Shown here: in pieces, positions 1 to 17,723 of the stretch | Layout: each line of letters begins with the position of its first letter | Position numbering within the stretch: position 1 is the stretch's first letter | Origin: Piromyces finnis | Lineage: Eukaryota; Neocallimastigomycota; Neocallimastigomycetes; Neocallimastigales; Neocallimastigaceae | Length of the DNA: 64,000 nt | Direction: 5' to 3' | Assembly: GCA_002104945.1 (NCBI GenBank) | Contig: MCFH01000004.1 | Span: forward strand, 1,278,001-1,342,000 | Made by a program: the position numbers and the translations under genes | The notes under the pieces: model-generated | Databases searched by the model: none | Told to the model about the DNA's origin: nothing | Seen by the model: the letters and a program-made list of their open reading frames with translations, nothing else

Positions 1-124
1 AATATTAAAATGTTAAAAGTATTATTAATTTTTAAACTTTAATTTTTTTTTTTTTTAATTGTTTATTCATTATTGTCAATTTTTGCTTTTTGACTTTATT
101 TTTTTTAAAAAAAAAAGGACTTAC

Positions 125-926
125 ATTAGCGTATTCTAATAAATTTTGATATTCATTATAATTACCACCACCAACAACAAAGACAATAGCATCTTGGAAT
201 TGCATTCTATTATTTGGAACTTTAGTTGGATCAGATCCTTTAACGGATTTTGGATCATAGAAAAGATAGTCATCATGATCTGAAGAAGAATAACCACCAA
301 TGTCTAATAAACTATCTACAATTTTTGTAATTGGTAAATCTTTACTGGCTGGGAAAATATTCTTTACACCGGAAATTAAATTTTCTATACGACCTTCCTT
401 TAGCTATAAATATAAAAAATATATAAATATTAAATACAATAAATGAAATAAATAAATACTTTTACCTCTTCCTCATTTAATTAATATAATAAATAATAAT
501 AATACTACTAATAATAAAATTACCTTACTACCAAAGGAACTAAATTTTCCTAATAAATCACCAGCATTTTGATTATTTGATATATTAGACATTTTAGTGA
601 AAGCATTAATCCTATATGCATTTAAATATTAAATTAAATAGAAGAAACAGAAATATAAGATATTTTTATTTTAAACTTTTTATTTAATAATGTATTTAAT
701 AAAAATAGTACTAAAGCCCTTACTTTCTTAAGTAATCTAAACATTCTACTTTACAGCCTGCATCTATTAAAGCATTTTTGTATTCAACAAAGTCTTCTTG
801 GGTGATATTTTCAACTGAAAGTAAATACATAATAAATAATCTTAACTTATCTTCCGGTTTACCCTTTTCTGGATCATTAATCACTTCAAGTAATTGTGAT
901 TTATTCTTAATTATACATATATATTA

Positions 927-968
<42 letters not shown>

Positions 969-3900
969 TGTATTTCATTAATTATCTTCAATTGTCATCA
1001 ATTAAACTAACTCTTTCTATCAATTTCAATACAAAGAAAAATTAATTTACTAATTTAACAATGGTTTCTTCCAATGAAAAGAATTCATCAATCTTTCTTT
1101 CTTTAATTGCGTTTAATAAACCAGTTGCAATATACATATGCATATCAATAGTTCTTTTTCTTTCAGTTAATTCTGGTAAAGCAGTAATTGCGGATTTTAA
1201 ATGTTTAGCATTTGATGAGAAATCACTATGTTTAAATAATATAGATAATAAAATATGTTATATAAATAAATAATAAATAAAATGCATTATTTCTAAAATT
1301 TAATATTAAAATTTACTTTGGATCAACTTCATCTAATGAGTTAACACCACATTGTTTAGTAACATCCTCAACATCTTTCTTATATTTATTAATTTCAATA
1401 TCAACATCCTCTAATTAAATTTCGTTTATATAAAAATTGTATAAATCATAATTTAGATATATGTTAAAATAACTAAAATTATATATATTATAATATATTA
1501 AATTATATAAATATTTATTTTATACTAATTTTAATTTTCAAATTTACCTGCAACTTTTGGGAATGGACTAGATAAATTCTTTTTCCAAAAATAATCCGAA
1601 ATATCGTGGTCAAATGTCTTTTTCGATTTTTGACCATTTTCTTCAGTCTATAAAACCAGAAAATTAAATGTATAAGCATTATTAGATAGTAAATATATAA
1701 AAAGAAATAATAAAATTAAATACAGTTATTTAAAAAATATTATATATATATATATGTAATATAAATACCTCTACAACAACTCTATTAAGTTTCATATTTA
1801 ATACATCATGAATAAGAGGAACATAGGTCCAAGTATGACTTACTAATGAGGTCATGTCAATGTTTCTATCTAATATTACTAAGACTATATTTATACAAAA
1901 ACCAGTAACATTGTTTCAATGATTATTATTATATTTATATAATAAAATAATTGGTAAGTTATGAAGTATTGAATTTAAATTAAATTGCACTTTTTCAATT
2001 AATTTACCTGGACGGTTAAATGAACTAATGTTATTATTAAATTTTGATGAACGGTTATTCAATAAATAATCTCTTAATTTATTATCTAATTTTTGAGCAA
2101 TGATTTCCGAAGCAGTTCCTTTAGCACATCTAATGATTGGTATAGTATCTATTATAAATTAAAATAAATAAAAAAAAAAAAAAAAAGAACAAATTTCATT
2201 ATTAATATATAATTATTTATATAAGTATATAAATAATTGTATTTATTATCATATTTATTATAAAGAATAATAAACTTACCCATTGTAATTATAGTAGAAT
2301 ATAATGAATCAACGATTTGATTAATTAAACCTTCAATGGCAGTTTCTGATGTTGCTGGATTATTTAAATTGAAATATGTTTTTTCTAAATTTAAGCTGAA
2401 AAGTCTATCTTCTAAACATATGAAATTCAAATATTGATCATAAATCTACAAAATTATATTTTTAAATTGTAGAAAAAATAAATAAAGTATAAATATTTTG
2501 TTAAATATAAAACGTTAAGAATTTCTATCTATCTAATATGAAAATATTATAATATTAAAAGTATAAAATTTTATATGTACTTGTTTAATTTGATTATGAA
2601 CACCAGCATTAATAGAAGCAGTAGCTAAATCTTCTAATAATAAACGGGAAACTGATGATAAGAAATTAATAGAATAAGAATCATATAAATGTTTTTGGAA
2701 ATCCTATAATGATAACATTTAAATATTATGTGAAAAAGAATGAATGAATAAAAGTTTTATTATTATTATTATTATACTCAAGGGTTCTATTTATAACAAT
2801 TATTTTTAAGATATTGGTATCAAAATTACTTCGCTTATCTTTGCAATATTTTGGGCAGTTGGTTCAACAAAATAAATAGCTGGAACATCTGGAATTGGTT
2901 GTCTATCACTGAATAAAGGCCTAATAAATTAAAATCGAAAATATGTAATTTCCTATTAGTTTTTATTATTAAAAATTAAAAATTTTTTGATAACAAGTAA
3001 TTTTGAGGAAATTGATTTTATATTGAATTTGATATTGATACTTTTATATTTTATTATAGAATAAATTATTTAACTTACATATGAACAGTAATTCCATTTT
3101 CTCTTAATTGATTAACTTTAAGTAATGGTGATATAATACTTTGACCTTTTTTATCATAAATTAAAACTTTCCATATTAATTCTGGTTGAGTTTGTTGAGT
3201 CAAATCATTATTATTGACAGGAACATTTAAATTGAGCATATTTACAATAGCATCTGTAAAATAAAAATAAATAAATAAATTTTAATTTAAAATTATTAAA
3301 ACATTCATATTCATTAATTTCATAAAGTTTTAATATAATAATACAATAAAGAAATAAAGAAAAGAGAAAAATGAAAATGAATTTCAGATTTTTAATTTAT
3401 ATTGAAAGCATTTCAAATTAAATTATCTATGCATAAAAAGATTTTATAATAGATTAATTTATCTATTCACAAAATGGAATTTATGAAATCGTTGAAATTT
3501 GAATACTATTTCCGAAAATTTATTTTTTTTTTTTTAAAAAAAAAAGGGGGGGAGTTATATAGGTAACTTTTACAATTCCAATTTGTATAGCATTTATATC
3601 AATTTTTTATTATTTTAATAATACTCGGAATTTTAATTTAATTTGCTTTTGTTTATTTGAATTAAAAATTACTTTAATTGTCAATAATAAGAATTTATTT
3701 AATATCCTTTAAATATTGTTGATTATTGTGTTTAATTTTATTTGAAATTAATAAAATACAAATTTTCAAAATGTGGATTAAATATAAAATATTAATTAAC
3801 AGAATTAATAATTTTATTGATAACAATATAAATTTTAATTGCATTATTGAGGCATAAGATTTCCATAAAATGTATAATACTGTGTTTAAATATATTATAT

Positions 3901-4035
3901 TTCCTTCCATTATTGTTTTATTTTTCATAATTTTTTTTTTTTGAAAATTAAACATATACATAATATTATTTATTTTTATTTACCAATTTGATTCTCACGA
4001 AGAGATTTTACAGCAACATTTGTTGAAGTAGACAT
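125..4035 (-). CDS. scfd1: Sly1/SCFD1-family Sec1/Munc18 protein (partial)
   Basis: Sec1/Munc18-family regulator of ER-Golgi SNARE assembly (Sly1 binds syntaxin-5/Sed5). Thirteen exons are visible on the minus strand: 4035-3984, 3253-3079, 2920-2830, 2703-2581, 2445-2280, 2148-2008, 1884-1769, 1647-1548, 1410-1317, 1225-1051, 905-724, 611-524 and 403-125. All phases close. Diagnostic stretches are [77 protein letters not shown] and [16 protein letters not shown], all Sly1-like rather than Vps33- or Vps45-like. About 594 residues are present. The exon ends at a GTAAGT donor (124-119), so the last short exon lies off the left edge. Intron 1 is about 730 nt, and another intron holds a run of about 36 A (930-965). 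The start ATG follows an A-rich leader. Confidence 0.95.
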
Positions 4036-6724
<2,689 letters not shown>

Positions 6725-9021
6725 TTTAGCTTATAAATTTCTATTATTTTAAAATTATATATATCTTAAGAAAAATATAAATAAATATGTAAAGGTTAAA
6801 ATTTTTAGTTTGATTTATCTATTAATTTTAAATAAATTTTAAATAAATAGAAAGTAATTAAAATAAATCCACTATTTTATCTTAAGTATATTCATATTTT
6901 CTTTTATTTTTCAAAATTGAATTATAATCTACTATTATTTTAAAATTATAATACATTATTTTTATATTTTATTTACTGCATTAAATATTTATTTATTAAT
7001 ATTACTCAATTTTTATTAAATATTATATCTATTTAATATACTTTATTAAATTTAAATAGCTTTTATTGTTTTTTTTTTTTTTTTTTTTAATCTACTTATA
7101 CTTTATGATTATTTCAAAGAAACTTTATATTAATATTATTACATTTATAATATATATTAATAGAAATTTACTTTTATTAATTTAGATTTGTCTTTTATTA
7201 AATATTTATTGATTATTTTTTTTATTTACTTTTGATTTTTATTATTAAAAAAATTTACTATAAAAGAGGGAAGAGTTATAATATTTATTTTTTAATATAG
7301 TTTTTTTTATTATTATTAATACAATTGATTATATATATTATAAAAATAGTATATTATATATTGTAAAATACTTACCTTTATATTATATTTATATTCTTAA
7401 TATAATATTAAATAAAATAGATCAATTTTAAATTAATTTTAATTTATTTTTATTATTTCAATACAAATAAATTGGATTAAATATAAAAATAGTAAAAAAA
7501 AAAAAAAAATTTAAGTTTTCGTAAAATAATTATATCAATATATACAATAATATTAAATAGTATGAATATTTATTCTCTATTTACTTAAAAATAAAAAAAA
7601 AAAAAAAAAATATCGAAGATATTTAAAGACTTTTATATCAATTTTATAATAATATAAATCATTTATTTAATTAATTAAATAATTTATATAATAAAATAAA
7701 GGAAGTTTTTATATATTATATATTAAATTTTAATTACTTAATTTCTATTATTTTAATCTAAATAAAAACATTCTAATTTAAATAATAATTTCTGCTTTTA
7801 TAATAGAGAATAAAGTATATCAAAGGAAATTTTAAAACTTTTATATAGATGTTATTTTAAAAAATTATAGTTGTATTAAATTACGTTTCTTTTTTAAAAT
7901 AGATTTTAATAATAAATAAAATATTTTTAATATTATTAAAAAATATTATCAAAGATACCTAGAATTTTTATAAATTCTAATTGTAAAAGATACTAAGAAA
8001 CTTTTATAAATTGTAATGAGGAATTAATTGCAAAGTATCTTTTATAACGGCCTGTATTTTGTATGATTTTATTAACTCTTTATTGATACTATTATTAACC
8101 GTTTTCTAATTTTTCTACTAACAATGCGGCATCAACTAGTTTTATTAATGTAATGAAAAATTAATATTAATGTAATTGGTAATGTAAATTAAAGAAAATA
8201 TAAAATTTTAATATAATATGATATATCCAATTAAATGTATCCAACAATAATTATATTGAATAGAATAATTTTTATTAATATTTTTCTCAATATAAACTTC
8301 ATTTTTATAATATAGCTACATTAATATTAAATAATTTATCAATTTCAAAAGATAAAACATTAAAAGTTATAATAAAGATACTTATATTATTATTACTTTT
8401 ATATATAAACACTACTATAAAGATAAATTAATAGATATTAATGGTGTCGAATAATAAACAAACTACTACCTATTAAAACTTAAATGTTATTATTGTCATT
8501 ATAATACTATACACTATTAAAAGCAATTAAAAGGCAATTATAAAAACATTTTAATCTTTTCAGAATTTGATTTAACAAATTTAGAATAAATTAAATTTAG
8601 AATAATCTTTTCTAATAATATTAATTAAAAAAAAAAAACGTGTATTAAACATTTTGTACTACAATAAAATCAGGACTAATTAAAATTGATAAAAATATTA
8701 TTTAATAATCATAGAAAAAGAAACATTTTTTACATTAACTAGATTTTTATTATTATTATTATTATTATTACTATTTATTAATATTAATAAAATGGTTTGA
8801 TATATTGGGATTTTTATTAACCACTGACAAACTTAGATTAATATTATAAATTAAATAAATTAATATTATTATATTATTTAATTAAGGATATTATAATTAA
8901 TATTTGTATATTTTTATTATTATAATTTCGATGTTGATTTTTATATAAATTGTTATTATTGCTACAATTTTATTCATTTTACTTATATTAAAATGGTTTT
9001 TTTTTTGATATATTATACATT
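6725..9021. other. Intergenic: surf4 upstream, AMPK beta downstream
   Basis: About 2.3 kb, very AT-rich. No gene found. At 7620-8010 a loose motif resembling AAACTTTTATA recurs about five times. At 8040-8140 there is a short, less AT-rich patch flanked by AACGG and CCGTT. I cannot assign a function to either. Confidence 0.6.
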
Positions 9022-10702
<1,681 letters not shown>

Positions 10703-11518
10703 TTTAATAGTATTTTATATATGCATGTATATGTATATAATTTATGTTATTGTTTATCAAAATTTAGATTATTCTCAAAATAAAAATTTCTAAATAAAAT
10801 AAAAAGGAGTGAATTATATTGATATACAATTATTTAAAATTAATTGTATGCAAAATTATTTCTTTATTTATTATTAAAAAAAAATATTTTTTCCTTCTTT
10901 TCTTATATTATTTAAAAAGATACGAAAATTCCAATTTGGAATTTCTAATAATTTAAAAGTTTATTAATTATCTTTTTTTACTAATTGTTTTAAATTTAAA
11001 ATTAATTTTAATACTAATCTTTATTCAATTATTTATTTGAGTGTTTTGTTTAAAATGTTTGTAGTAAATTGATAATTGATTTTAACTAATTGCTTACTAT
11101 AAATATTATATAGTTCATATTTATTTAGTCTTCAATATAATTAAAAAATAATAATAATAATAATAATTTGATATATAAAAATAAAATAACACAATATAAA
11201 TAAATATTTATGAATGTAATTTATTAATTTTTAAACTTTCAAAATTTTTTAATAATAATATAATAATGTAATTTTCAATTATTTAGATTATATATAAATT
11301 CTAAAATAATTAAAATTTTATTATATCAATAAAAAAATAAAGAAAAATAAAAAAACTAAGTTTTTTTTTATACTCATTTTGAAATATAATATTTGAAATT
11401 AAATTTCTTCAAAAAATAAACATAACATAAATAACTTCGTTTATTAATATTATATAACGAAAGTATATTCATTATAAATTTAAATTGAATTGAGATTTTC
11501 TTTATTAATTATTAAACA
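10703..11518. other. Divergent promoter region, AMPK beta / SARNP-like
   Basis: Start codons of two divergent genes face each other across about 815 bp of AT-rich DNA with A and T tracts. No RNA gene or clear element was seen. Confidence 0.6.
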
Positions 11519-12978
11519 ATGTCTGATTTTACTGCTAACAATAATGAAAACACAGAATTTTATGATAATCAAAATGAAATGTAAGACTCATCTTTAAAAA
11601 AAATAATAATAAATATATATAAAATAAATTAAATAAGAAGAAGATATTTGAAATCCATAAATAAGAATTGAAAGGAAATTATTAAAATTGAGAAATAAAA
11701 ACATAATTTTATTAAATTGAAATGTATATTTAACATAATTTCCAAAAGATATTCCTTTTTTTTATGTAATTATTAATGAATATTAATGAAATAAATGCTC
11801 ATCAATAATTTAATTGATAAAAAAATAAATATATATGAAAAATTTTAAATCTTACAAATTTTACTTAATTATAATGAAATTTCACTATTTTTTTTAGAAG
11901 AAAAAGGGTAAAATAATGATAAAAAAAGTAAATAGAAATTATAATATTTATAAATTTTATTACATCATCGCTATTAATAATAAAGGAGCAATAATAAATT
12001 TATTTCAAATATGTTAAAAAAATATTTTAAATTTATTACTGATAATGTTAGAAAATTGTATATACATTAAATCAAAAATAATCTAAAGTGATTTAAATCT
12101 AATTATTTTTACCCTTTTATTTAATATGTAAAAACTTATATATATTTATTTATTTAAATACTCTTATAATGTAAAGTAATAATGATGAAATAACTGATCA
12201 AAATAATAATAATCAACAAGAATTAAATTATACTGAACAAAGTGGTAATACAAATGGATTAAGTGAAATTGAGAAAAGAAAATTAAGAGCTAAGCGTTTT
12301 GGGATCCCATTGAATGATGTAAAATTGACAGAAAAAGAAAAAATTGAGCAAAGAAAAAAACGTTTTGGAATAACAGGAAAAGAAGAAAAAAAAAGTAAAA
12401 GTAATAATGGTATGTAATAACAATAAATATTGTATAATTATTAAGAAAAAAATTTCAAGTATTAAAAATATAAAAAAAATATTTAATGTTTAATAAACTA
12501 AATTATCATTAGGAAATAAGGTAAATTAAAAGAAAATTAATAATTATATTATTTTAATGATGATTTGTATAATAAATTAAATTTTTTTTAGTATAATTAT
12601 ATTTGAAAACTATATTAAAATAATTAATTATATATTTTATATTTAAAAAAAAAAAAAAAGACTGATATTGAAAAAGTAAAAAGAAGACAAGAACGTTTTG
12701 GGGTTACAAAAGGCCTTTCAAAGAAGTTTTCAAGTGTTATAGAAGAAGAAAAGAGACAGGCTAGATTAAGAAGATTTAATGTAAGCATATTATATATATA
12801 TTAAGCAAAACACTTATAAATTAATTAACATTTGTTATTTTTGTATTATTGTTCTATCATAGCAAAACAAATAAATGAATTTAAGAAAATCGAAGCAATT
12901 ACATAAATTATTGCTATTATAAATTTATTAATACTTAAATATTTTATTTTTTTTTAGATAAAAAAATACTATATGTGA
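11519..12978 (+). CDS. SARNP/Tho1/MOS11-like mRNP export factor
   Basis: Small protein with the repeated basic motif of the SARNP (CIP29)/Tho1/MOS11 family, which binds the UAP56/TREX mRNA export machinery. Exons 11519-11580, 12177-12409, 12513-12520, 12661-12780 and 12958-12978 give 147 aa. Three R(A/K/E)(K/R)RFG(I/V) motifs are visible: RAKRFGIP, RKKRFGIT and RQERFGVT, followed by RQARLRRFN. The N-terminal half is Asn/Asp/Glu-rich, and I see no SAP domain, unlike human SARNP. Exon 3 is only 8 nt. It is required to keep phase between NNG and TDIEK and is flanked by AG and GTAAAT. Intron 1 is about 600 nt. The last exon (IKKYYM) is the least certain part. Confidence 0.8.
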
Positions 12979-15079
12979 CTTATGGGTATTATATATAATT
13001 ATGTTTAAAAATATTTGTTTAAAGCAAGTTGTTAATAAATCATTTATTTAATTAATCTAAAATTTCATACTTATTAATTCTAAAAATATAAAATTAACAT
13101 TATAATTAAAGAGAATACCACTAATGATAGAACAAAAAAAAATAATTTTCATGGAATTGTTAAGTAAAATATGTTAATATAGTTGTATAATAGTTGATAA
13201 AAAATTATATATAATTTTAAAGAAACATAATTATTCAATATTAATTATTTTCCTTAACAATTTTAATTTAATTTAATGTGGATTTTCCACACTTTGAAGA
13301 TTAGTTTTTTCATAATTATTTTATTTTATAGCATTAATACATTAATTAAAATATTTATATTTATGTTAAAATATATATTATCATAATTTTATGTAAAATA
13401 AATAAATATCATATGATAACTAATTTACTTTAATCTTAAAGCTTTATACTATTTGAATATTTTGATATTATGCCTATAATTAACCACTATAAATTTTATA
13501 CTATTCAATAGTTTTAATGAATTTAAAGTTCATTTGATTGGATGTATGTATTTCCATCAATTAAAATTTAAAATACATCATCATTATGTTATGATTGGAT
13601 AAAATTTTTATATGACATTAAACTTTATTGTTAGTAATATAATACTAATACATTAGAATATATTAAAATTATATTAAATTTTGTTTTAAATATAATTTAA
13701 TTTACAATATTCTTGTATAGATCTAAAATCCATAATAAAAATTAAAAATTATATATATATATTATAATTAAATCATTTAATATAAAATAGTATATTAAAC
13801 ATATATTTTAATAGGTAGAATATTTTATACTTGATTAATATAATTTTAATTGTTTCATATATTATCATTACAATATAATATAGCTTATTTATCATTATTA
13901 TTTATTCTTTCAAATAATACATACATAAATCACATATTCTAACCTTTTGTAATTTGTTATTTAATAATTATCTTATATTAAAAAGATAATAAAATTATTA
14001 GAATATTAATAAATAAATAATGGATAATGTTTTAATCGCAAATATTTATTTATATAATATTTATCATTATTTTATAGATAATAAATAATACTTGCTTTAT
14101 TTCATCATTTTTTTTTTAATGATATATATTTATAATATATTTATTAATTAAATATATATAAGATTAATAATATTAAATTGAAAAGTTATTTTAATAAAAT
14201 TTTATAATTTTTTTTATTTTTTTTTTAAAAAAATTTAAGAAAAAATAAGAATTTATATTTTCAATATTGGTAAAAATCATAATTTAAAGAAACTTATTTA
14301 ATGAATATTTAAAATCTTAGAGAAAGAAAGAAGAAAGTTTTGATATAACAATATAAAATAATAACTATATTACTATTAAATCAAACTATATAGTATTCAA
14401 TAATTAATATCGATAAAATTAAAATTTAACATTTGGAAAGAAATTCATCGTAATTTTTAAATCAAATATTTTTAAAAACGGAAGAAAAATAAATATTAAT
14501 TGGATATAAATAATAATTAATTAATAATTATAAAAGCAATAATTTAAAAAATTAAATTATATATAATATATTAACATGCATAACAAAAGAGAGAATTATT
14601 ATTCAAAACAAAAATATATATATCAAATTTCGATGTTAATAAAATTTTTGTAATTTGAATTTTCTTATTAAATGATATATCTTAAACTAACCGTATAATT
14701 TTTTTTTATGAAATATTTTAAATATATAATATCAATATGAATTAAATAATATTAATATTTAAAGAAAATTTAAGTCAAGGTATATATTTATTTATAAAAA
14801 TAAAATTTATACATACCGAGGAATTTGGAATAGATATTAAATTAAAGCTTTAAATTTTAATATAATACAAAAATTGTATTTTATAAATATTTCAATTTAA
14901 AATTATGTAATTGTAATTAAATTATTTACAATAATTAAAATTTTAAAGCTAAATATATGTAACTCTATTTCTATTAAACCCTCAACATTTAAAAAAGATA
15001 TATTTATTGATATTATTTATTGATTATTAAAATTTACATTCCATTAAACTTAATAATTATTAAATAATTATGGTTATAG
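12979..15079. other. Intergenic: SARNP-like downstream, vatC upstream
   Basis: About 2.1 kb of AT-rich sequence. The only distinct item is a perfect 6-bp hairpin with a 3-nt loop at 13277-13291 (TGTGGATTTTCCACA). No reading frame or RNA gene can be supported. Confidence 0.6.
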
Positions 15080-16959
15080 ATGTCATCAGTCTTTGTTATT
15101 TCTGCTCCAGCTGAAACTACTAAGGAAGAAGTTGTCAACAGTCTTCGTTCTAAGATTTCTGGACAAGCCGAAATTCGTCCATTCAGATTACCAGATTTCA
15201 AGGTAAATTTATTATTTTTAATATAATAAAATATAAAAATTAAATGCTCATCAAAAATAACGATTTTTATATAAATATTATATTTAGATCGGTACTTTAG
15301 ATTCTCTTGTTGTTCTTTCTGATGATTTAGGTAAATATGACCAAGCCTTTGAAGGTATTACTGCTAAGATTGCTGAAAATCTTAAATCTTTAGTTCATGG
15401 TGATGTCGAACAATGGAAAAACAACTTAATTGTTGATGACAGTAAATATCAAAAATTGATTTTAATAAAAATATATATTAACATTTTTAAAAAATTCCTA
15501 TTAATAAATTATATTGCAATAAAATAATTTTAATTTCAATTTTAATAGAGAGTGTTGACGATTACCTTCAAAGTTTCCAATGGAATGATATGAAATACCG
15601 TACTGACAAGAGTTTACGTGAAATTTGCGATATTATTGTTCAAGTAAATAAAAAAATCAATAATAATAATAAATTAATGAATTCAATTTTTAACAAATAC
15701 ATTATTGTATGAAATTTAATTTTAAAAAAGGATGTTAACTCTATTGATTCTCTTATGAAATCAAGAATGACTAAGTACAACTTAGTTAAATCCCAACTTA
15801 CTTCTTTACAAAGAAAGCAAACGTAAATAATCATTTTAATTATCAATGTTTTTATTTTTATTTAATGAAATATGGAAATAACTTTAAACAAAATAATTAA
15901 TTTAAAATATTTAAATTTATTAGTGGTAATTTAGCTGTTAAGAGTTTAGTTGATATTGTTAAGAAGGAACACTTTGTTTTAAATTCTGAATATCTTACTA
16001 CTTTAATTGTTGCTGTTCCAAAGTAAGTGATAATATAAGCTAATATAACTAAGTTTAAAATTCAAATTGTTTTAAATGAAATTAAATCTATAATTGATAT
16101 TAAAGGTCACTTGTCAAGGAATGGTTAGCTTCTTACGAAACTTTAACTCAAATGGTTGTTCCACGTTCTTCAGTGTAAATATTAGATATTTAACGAAAAG
16201 AATTTTATTTAAATATAACAAGTATATATTTAATGCTAATATAAACCTTTATCTTTATATTTCCATAAAAAATAGATTAATTGATCAAGATGATGAATAC
16301 AGTCTTTACAACGTTACTTTATTCAAGAAGGTTGTTGATGATTACAAGAAGGCTTGTAGAGAAAGAAAATTCCAAGTCAGAGAATTTACTTTCGATGAAA
16401 ATAAGATTAGTCAAGAACAAAAGGATCTTGCTGCTATTTCTGCCGAAGAAAAGGATCAATGGGTATGTAGAAATAATAAAAAAATATAGTATAATAAGAA
16501 AAAGTCTAAAATAATACTTATTAATAATACCATAAAATATTATAATAGCAAACTTCCTTACGTTTATGCAAAGCTAACTTTGGTGAAAGTTTCTCTTGCT
16601 GGATGCACATTAAGGCCTTAAGAGTTTATGTTGAATCTATCTTACGTTATGGTCTTCCACCAAACTTCCAACCAATGATTATTAAGGTAAATATTTTATA
16701 ATTTTGTTTTTTAAATTAAAAAGTTTAAACTTTAAATAAATGAAGAAATATTAATTATAATTTTAATAATAATTAGCCAAAGAACAAGAGCGAACGTAAG
16801 GTTCGTGAAATCTTAGCTCAACACTATGCTAAACTTGGTGAAAAGAATGGAGAAGAAAAGAAGAAGAAGAAGGAACAAATTGATGAAAACATTCAAATGT
16901 TATTAGGTGACAAGGATTACTATCCATATGTCTCTTTCGATATTAACTGGAAGTTCTAA
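15080..16959 (+). CDS. vatC: V-type H+-ATPase subunit C
   Basis: Subunit C of the V1 sector of the vacuolar proton pump, a stator component linking V1 to V0 on contractile vacuole and endolysosome membranes. Nine exons: 15080-15202, 15288-15441, 15549-15643, 15731-15822, 15924-16022, 16106-16174, 16276-16462, 16549-16686 and 16777-16959. The product is 379 aa, near the family length of about 382-392. It runs from [18 protein letters not shown] through [75 protein letters not shown] and [21 protein letters not shown] to VSFDINWKF, all typical. TTATAG lies directly before the ATG, so an intron in the 5' leader ending at the start codon is possible. Confidence 0.96.
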
Positions 16960-17723
16960 ATTTAACAAAATTAATTTTTAAATTATAAAAAAATAATTTA
17001 TAATATACATAAAAAAGATAATATAAATTCATTTTAGAGAGAATTTTTTAATATACATTAATTAAAAAAATAATAACAATAAAAAAAAAACCTTTTTTAA
17101 AAGGAAAAATTAAAAGGATAAAGAAAAAAATTAATAAACTTATTCTTTTGATATTTTAAAAAATGTTTTTTCTTTTATAAAATAATATATACAAATATTA
17201 CTCAAACTAATAATAATAATAAACCAAACAATAGTATAAAATTAATTAATAAATAATAAAGCAAAATCAAGATAATAAATAATAATATTATGGAAAGAAA
17301 AAAAATAATAATAAAAAAATAAAAAAATTATAAAAAATTAAATAAATACCAACAATATATAAATTAAATATAAAAGAAAGTTTATTTTTGTGATATTTTT
17401 TAAAATTTTAAATTTTTAAAAAAGAAAAAAAGATGATTAATACAAAAAAATTTTAAAATAAAGCTACAATACAAATTAGAATTTCTGTATAAATATATAT
17501 AATTTAAATAATCTATTTTAATTATATTTTTTTTAAATAGATGGTATATACTTCTTTTTTATTTTTGCTTTTTTAATTTTTATTACTGTTTTAAATTATA
17601 TTTAAATGATTAAATGGATATATAAATAATATATAATGATAAATAATAGTGTTATGAGTATAAAATATGAGGGTCTTTAAAAAAAATAAAAAATAAAAAA
17701 AAATGATAATAATGTTTTTATAT
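16960..17723. other. Convergent 3' region, vatC / PIH1D1
   Basis: About 760 bp between two stop codons. It is AT-rich with A tracts and a small CCTTTT/AAAAGG hairpin near 17091. It holds both 3' ends; no gene was seen. Confidence 0.6.

Noticed and set aside
17-115. Terminal exon of Sly1 inside the window
   Set aside because: After the GTAAGT donor at 124-119 no segment encodes the family's final YGC.EL motif, so the last exon is assumed to lie off the edge.
12980-12987. Reverse match to the dictyostelid ncRNA upstream element (ACCCATAA)
   Set aside because: A few matches are expected by chance in 64 kb, and no structured RNA is seen about 60 bp downstream on the minus strand.
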